Shown here: positions 60,758-64,000 of the stretch, piece by piece | How the letters are laid out: each line of letters opens with the position of its first letter | Numbering within the stretch: the first letter of the stretch is position 1 | DNA from: Bacteroidales bacterium | Lineage (GTDB): Bacteria > Bacteroidota > Bacteroidia > Bacteroidales > Lentimicrobiaceae | Assembly: GCA_016709025.1 (NCBI GenBank) | Contig: JADJEQ010000009.1 | Coordinates: 62,001 to 126,000 of the forward strand | Direction: 5' to 3' | DNA length: 64,000 nt | The notes under the pieces: generated by a model | What the model was told of the DNA's origin: nothing | The model's input: the letters and a program-made list of their open reading frames with translations, nothing else | Databases searched by the model: none | Made by a program: the position numbers and the translations under genes

Positions 60758-62569
60758 ATGATTTACTATTTTATTTTCGGACCATCCTACAAGCAGATTA
60801 TAGAACGATATACCGGCCTTACGGGGAAGCCGATCATCCCGCCCGCCTGGGCGCTTGGCTTTTCGCAGTGCCGCGGATTGCTCACCAATGAGTCGCTGAC
60901 GCGTGAAATTGCAGGAGAATTCCGCAAAAGGCAGATACCATGCGATATCATTTATCAGGACATCGGATGGACAGAGCATTTGCAGGATTTTGAATGGCGG
61001 AAAAGCAATTATACTGACCCGCAGCGAATGTTGAAAGATCTGGATAAGCAGGGATTTAAGGTCATTGTGTCACAGGATCCGGTGATTTCGCGTCAGAATG
61101 CACGTCAATGGAAAGAGGCGGATTCGTTGGGATTTTTTGCCACCGATGTCCGCAACGGCGGGTCTTACGATATGCCCTGGCCCTGGGGCGGCAACTGCGG
61201 CGTAGTTGATTTTACGAAGCCGGGGGTTGATGCCTGGTGGGGCAAATATCAGCAAAAAGCCATAGCTGATGGCGTCAGGGGATTCTGGACGGATATGGGA
61301 GAGCCGGCCTGGAGCAACGAGGAAAGCACCGACCGCCTCTTTATGAAACACCACCTGGGGATGCACAACGAAATTCACAATGTTTACGGGCTTACCTGGG
61401 ATAAAGTTGTAACGGAACAGTTTGAAAAGCATAACCCCGGAAAGCGTGTATTTCAGATGACCCGCGCTGCCTTTGCAGGAATGCAACGATACACTTTCGG
61501 ATGGTCGGGCGACTCAGGCGATGGAAATGATGTGCTGAATGGCTGGGATAAACTGGCCGGACAGGTGCCGCTGGCCTTATCAGCAGGCATGGGCCTCATA
61601 CCTTTCTGGACTACAGATATTTCAGGATATTGCGGCGACATTCACGACCACGAAGCCATGGCTGAACTTTATATCCGCTGGATGCAGTTCGGCGTATTTA
61701 ACCCGTTGAGCCGTGCGCACCACGAAGGCAACAACGCGGCAGAACCCTGGACTTTCGGACCCACAGCGGAGAAGCTCTGCCGCGAAGCCATCAACCTGAA
61801 ATACAAATTACACCCCTACATCTATTCCTATGCCCGCAATGCCTGGGATACAGGCCTTCCGCTGATGAGAGCCCTTTTGCTGGAATATCCCGATGATACG
61901 GAAACTTATAAGGCCGATGGAGAATTTCTGATCGGCAAGGAATTGCTGGTTGCTCCGGTCGTTGAAAAGGAAGCTGTCACTAAAGAAATTTATCTGCCAC
62001 AGGGTGAATGGATTGATTACAACAATGGGAAGACCATCTATCGCGGCAGGCAATGGATAACCTATCCCGCGCCACTGAATGTGGTACCTGTATTCGTAAA
62101 AAGAGGGTCTATCATCCCAACCATGCCTGTGATGCAGTACATTGGACAGGTGGAGAACTATCCGGTTATTTTTGAGGTATTCCCGGCTTCCGAAGGCAGA
62201 ACAGCAACCTTCGAACTCTATGAAGACGACGGTGAGTCAAATGATTATAAACAAAACATCTGCCGGTGGACAAAGGTGAAATGCACAACCACTGCTGAAT
62301 CATGGACAATCAACCTTGTGCGGGAAAATGAAAATGGATATAAATCTGATCTTTCACGGAATGAAGGCTTCAGGGTTTACCTGGAGAAATGCCCCTCTTC
62401 CGTGGTTTTCAACAAGGTAAAATCAAAGAAAACAAACCCTGAAAAACTGGAATCTTCCTGGTATGAGAATTCGGAAAACACAACCTGGAGCTGGGACGAA
62501 CCGAAAGGGATTTGTACAATAAAGTTCGCAGGTCCAGGTAATGAGAATGAAATTGTAATTAATCAATAA
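60758..62569 (+). CDS. GH31 alpha-glucosidase, catalytic part
   Basis: 603 residues from an internal ATG; the frame is open from 60680 and in phase with the repaired N-terminus. The (beta/alpha)8 barrel has the GH31 nucleophile Asp179 in GFWTDMGEP, the acid/base Asp in GWSGDSGD and the metal/sugar-binding PLSRAHHEGNN region. C-terminal beta domains follow (about 395-603: LLVAPVVEKEAVTKEIYLPQGEWIDYNNG, FELYEDDGESNDY). The relatives are alpha-glucosidases that release glucose from alpha-1,4 or alpha-1,6 ends; next to GH66, isomalto-oligosaccharides are likely. Without the N-terminal part and signal peptide it would stay cytoplasmic or misfold. Confidence 0.87.
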   Translation: MIYYFIFGPSYKQIIERYTGLTGKPIIPPAWALGFSQCRGLLTNESLTREIAGEFRKRQIPCDIIYQDIGWTEHLQDFEWRKSNYTDPQRMLKDLDKQGFKVIVSQDPVISRQNARQWKEADSLGFFATDVRNGGSYDMPWPWGGNCGVVDFTKPGVDAWWGKYQQKAIADGVRGFWTDMGEPAWSNEESTDRLFMKHHLGMHNEIHNVYGLTWDKVVTEQFEKHNPGKRVFQMTRAAFAGMQRYTFGWSGDSGDGNDVLNGWDKLAGQVPLALSAGMGLIPFWTTDISGYCGDIHDHEAMAELYIRWMQFGVFNPLSRAHHEGNNAAEPWTFGPTAEKLCREAINLKYKLHPYIYSYARNAWDTGLPLMRALLLEYPDDTETYKADGEFLIGKELLVAPVVEKEAVTKEIYLPQGEWIDYNNGKTIYRGRQWITYPAPLNVVPVFVKRGSIIPTMPVMQYIGQVENYPVIFEVFPASEGRTATFELYEDDGESNDYKQNICRWTKVKCTTTAESWTINLVRENENGYKSDLSRNEGFRVYLEKCPSSVVFNKVKSKKTNPEKLESSWYENSENTTWSWDEPKGICTIKFAGPGNENEIVINQ

Positions 62570-62573
62570 AAGT

Positions 62574-64000
62574 ATGAAGAGTTTATTCGCAGCTTTGGCG
62601 CTACTGGCTGTAATACCGGCTATAGCGCAGGAAAAAGCGTTGTATCAGTCAGAGAAGTTCTCAATCTACGGCAACCGGGTTGAGCAGCCTCCGTACAAGG
62701 CCGTGGCTTTGTCGTCAACACACCTGATTTCTGATTATCAGAGTCCTGCAAATCTGAATTACAGTGCTGATATTCAATTCAAGTTCAGCCTGAACAGTCG
62801 CGACAATGAGATGCTTTCAGGATTTGATCACCTCGTAACCCTACATCCGGAAAACAATAACGCTGTTACCGGTCCGGTTGTCTTTGGCCGGAGGTTTATC
62901 GATACAACCGGAAATTCAGAAGCTTTACCCGAAAATGTGACCTGGGAGGTAAAACTCGATATGCGTCATGTGCTGGCAGCTTTTGAGAAAGAAGGCTACT
63001 TCACCCTGTTTAACGGACAGAAATTTTATAAGGCCGATTTTAAAGGTGTATATATTGCCGGAAGCGCAAAGCCACTTTCGTGGGATTTTGAAAACCTGTA
63101 TACTGTTCCGGCCTTGGAATTGAAAGACCCGGATGGCGATGGAATCTATACCACCACCTTGTTGCTGAATCCTCACCATGAGATCAAAGGCCCGGATGAA
63201 TGGAAATTAAGTGCTGATATTAAGGAGTTTCCTGAATTCAGGTCAGGAAATCTGATTTCAGAGGCCTTGTATAAGCTGTCGCTGGAAGAGATGCTGCATG
63301 ACATCCGGCCTGATGGCGCATTCATGGCCGGAAAAGAGTGGGAGGGAGTGTGGACGCGCGACATCAGCTATTCCATTCACCTCGCGCTGGCAATCCTTAA
63401 ACCTGAAACCGCGAAGCAAAGCCTGATGCGTAAGGTGAAGAACAAACGGATTATCCAGGATACCGGCTCCGGTGGCTCCTGGCCGGTCTCAACCGACCGG
63501 GTCGTTTGGGCCGTCGCAGCCTGGGAAATTTACAAAGTCACCGGCGACCATGAATGGCTCTTGCAATCTTATGAAATCATTAAGAATACCTGGGAGGATG
63601 ATCGTAAAACGGCATTTGATGCCCGGACGGGATTGTACTTCGGAGAATCCTCATTCCTGGATTGGCGTGAGCAGACTTATCCCAAATGGATGGAACCGGT
63701 TCATATCTTTCAATCTGTCAATCTCGGTACCAATGCCATTCATTACCAGGTATGCAATATCCTCGCTGAAATGGCGGAGATACTGGGCCACCCGGATGAA
63801 CAGTATAGGAAAGCTTCTAAAGAACTTTCAATTGCTATCAATAAAGTACTGTGGATGGAGGACAAGGGATTTTATGCCCAATATGCTTATGGAAATTACT
63901 TCCGCATATTGTCACCCCGTAGTGAATCGTTGGGTGAGGCTTTGTGTGTACTTTCAGGAATTGCCGGTGACGAGAGAGCAGGGAAGATGGTAGCATCGGT
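62574..64000 (+). CDS. Six-hairpin glycosidase-like enzyme, 3' truncated by window edge
   Basis: Starts at ATG 62574, five bases after the GH31 stop, and stays open to the right edge (475 residues visible). Signal peptide about 1-19 (LFAALALLAVIPAIAQ). An N-terminal beta domain of about 200 residues, which includes a CBM-like stretch (KGVYIAGSAKPLSWDF, LKDPDGDGIYTTTLLL), leads into an (alpha/alpha)6 barrel: PDGAFMAGKEWEGVWTRDISYSIHLAL, GSGGSWPVSTDRVVWAVAAWEIY, NTWEDDRK, SLGEALCVLSGI. These belong to the six-hairpin glycosidase superfamily (GH15/37/63/65/78 type). The exact family and catalytic residues are not identified. Context suggests a periplasmic exo-glucosidase of the same PUL. Confidence 0.8.
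   Translation, partial: MKSLFAALALLAVIPAIAQEKALYQSEKFSIYGNRVEQPPYKAVALSSTHLISDYQSPANLNYSADIQFKFSLNSRDNEMLSGFDHLVTLHPENNNAVTGPVVFGRRFIDTTGNSEALPENVTWEVKLDMRHVLAAFEKEGYFTLFNGQKFYKADFKGVYIAGSAKPLSWDFENLYTVPALELKDPDGDGIYTTTLLLNPHHEIKGPDEWKLSADIKEFPEFRSGNLISEALYKLSLEEMLHDIRPDGAFMAGKEWEGVWTRDISYSIHLALAILKPETAKQSLMRKVKNKRIIQDTGSGGSWPVSTDRVVWAVAAWEIYKVTGDHEWLLQSYEIIKNTWEDDRKTAFDARTGLYFGESSFLDWREQTYPKWMEPVHIFQSVNLGTNAIHYQVCNILAEMAEILGHPDEQYRKASKELSIAINKVLWMEDKGFYAQYAYGNYFRILSPRSESLGEALCVLSGIAGDERAGKMVAS

Overview
The window is a piece of a Bacteroidota chromosome, most likely a Bacteroidales-type anaerobe or facultative anaerobe; I cannot place it more finely. The evidence is type IX secretion C-terminal sorting domains on three exported proteins, a SusC/SusD glycan-uptake locus with an ECF sigma/FecR pair, a Bacteroidetes-type radical SAM/lipoprotein pair, several promoters of the TTTG - 17 to 23 nt - TAnnTTTG type, and few recognisable Shine-Dalgarno sequences. 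I saw no rRNA, tRNA, CRISPR array, phage or intact transposase.

Layout. 1-5.6 kb: a 5'-truncated helical-repeat protein, PepE, Fe-type superoxide dismutase, a small HMA metal-binding protein and a CDF metal exporter. 6-14 kb: a T9SS-exported Omp28/thioredoxin-like protein, a T9SS-exported endonuclease/phosphatase-family protein, an exported-protein/beta-barrel gene pair and an MFS exporter. 14.5-26.8 kb: an outer-membrane protein, RsgA, two adjacent methyltransferases, two GNATs, a giant PAS histidine kinase split by an in-frame amber codon, its LytTR response regulator, a lipid A-type acyltransferase and a small hypothetical protein. 27.7-39.7 kb: an ABC-F ATPase with one degenerate site, exported hypotheticals, two paralogous OmpA-domain proteins, a TPR histidine kinase (frameshifted) with a LuxR-type regulator, a membrane acyltransferase and an aldo/keto reductase. 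40-49.7 kb: a radical SAM/SPASM enzyme abutting its small lipoprotein partner, pirin, carB, carA and a C10 cysteine protease with T9SS tail.

49.9-64 kb: a polysaccharide utilisation locus: ECF sigma factor, FecR anti-sigma, STN-containing SusC, SusD, SusE/F-like lipoprotein, GH66 dextranase-type lipoprotein, GH31 alpha-glucosidase (frameshifted) and a six-hairpin glycosidase running off the right edge. GH66 plus GH31 points to dextran or other alpha-1,6-glucans: surface binding and endo-cleavage, TonB-dependent import, periplasmic trimming, with sigma/anti-sigma signalling from the transporter's STN domain.

The most unusual feature is the intergenic DNA. Most larger gaps are filled by mosaics of 6-, 7- and 8-bp tandem microrepeats that reuse the same modules in several places and in both orientations, including between carA and carB. 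Palindromes of a REP-like family, a second hairpin family and a pair of MITE-like elements also occur in gaps, often between convergent genes. Three genes carry single-base lesions (one amber, two T-homopolymer indels), which are either recent inactivation or sequence errors.
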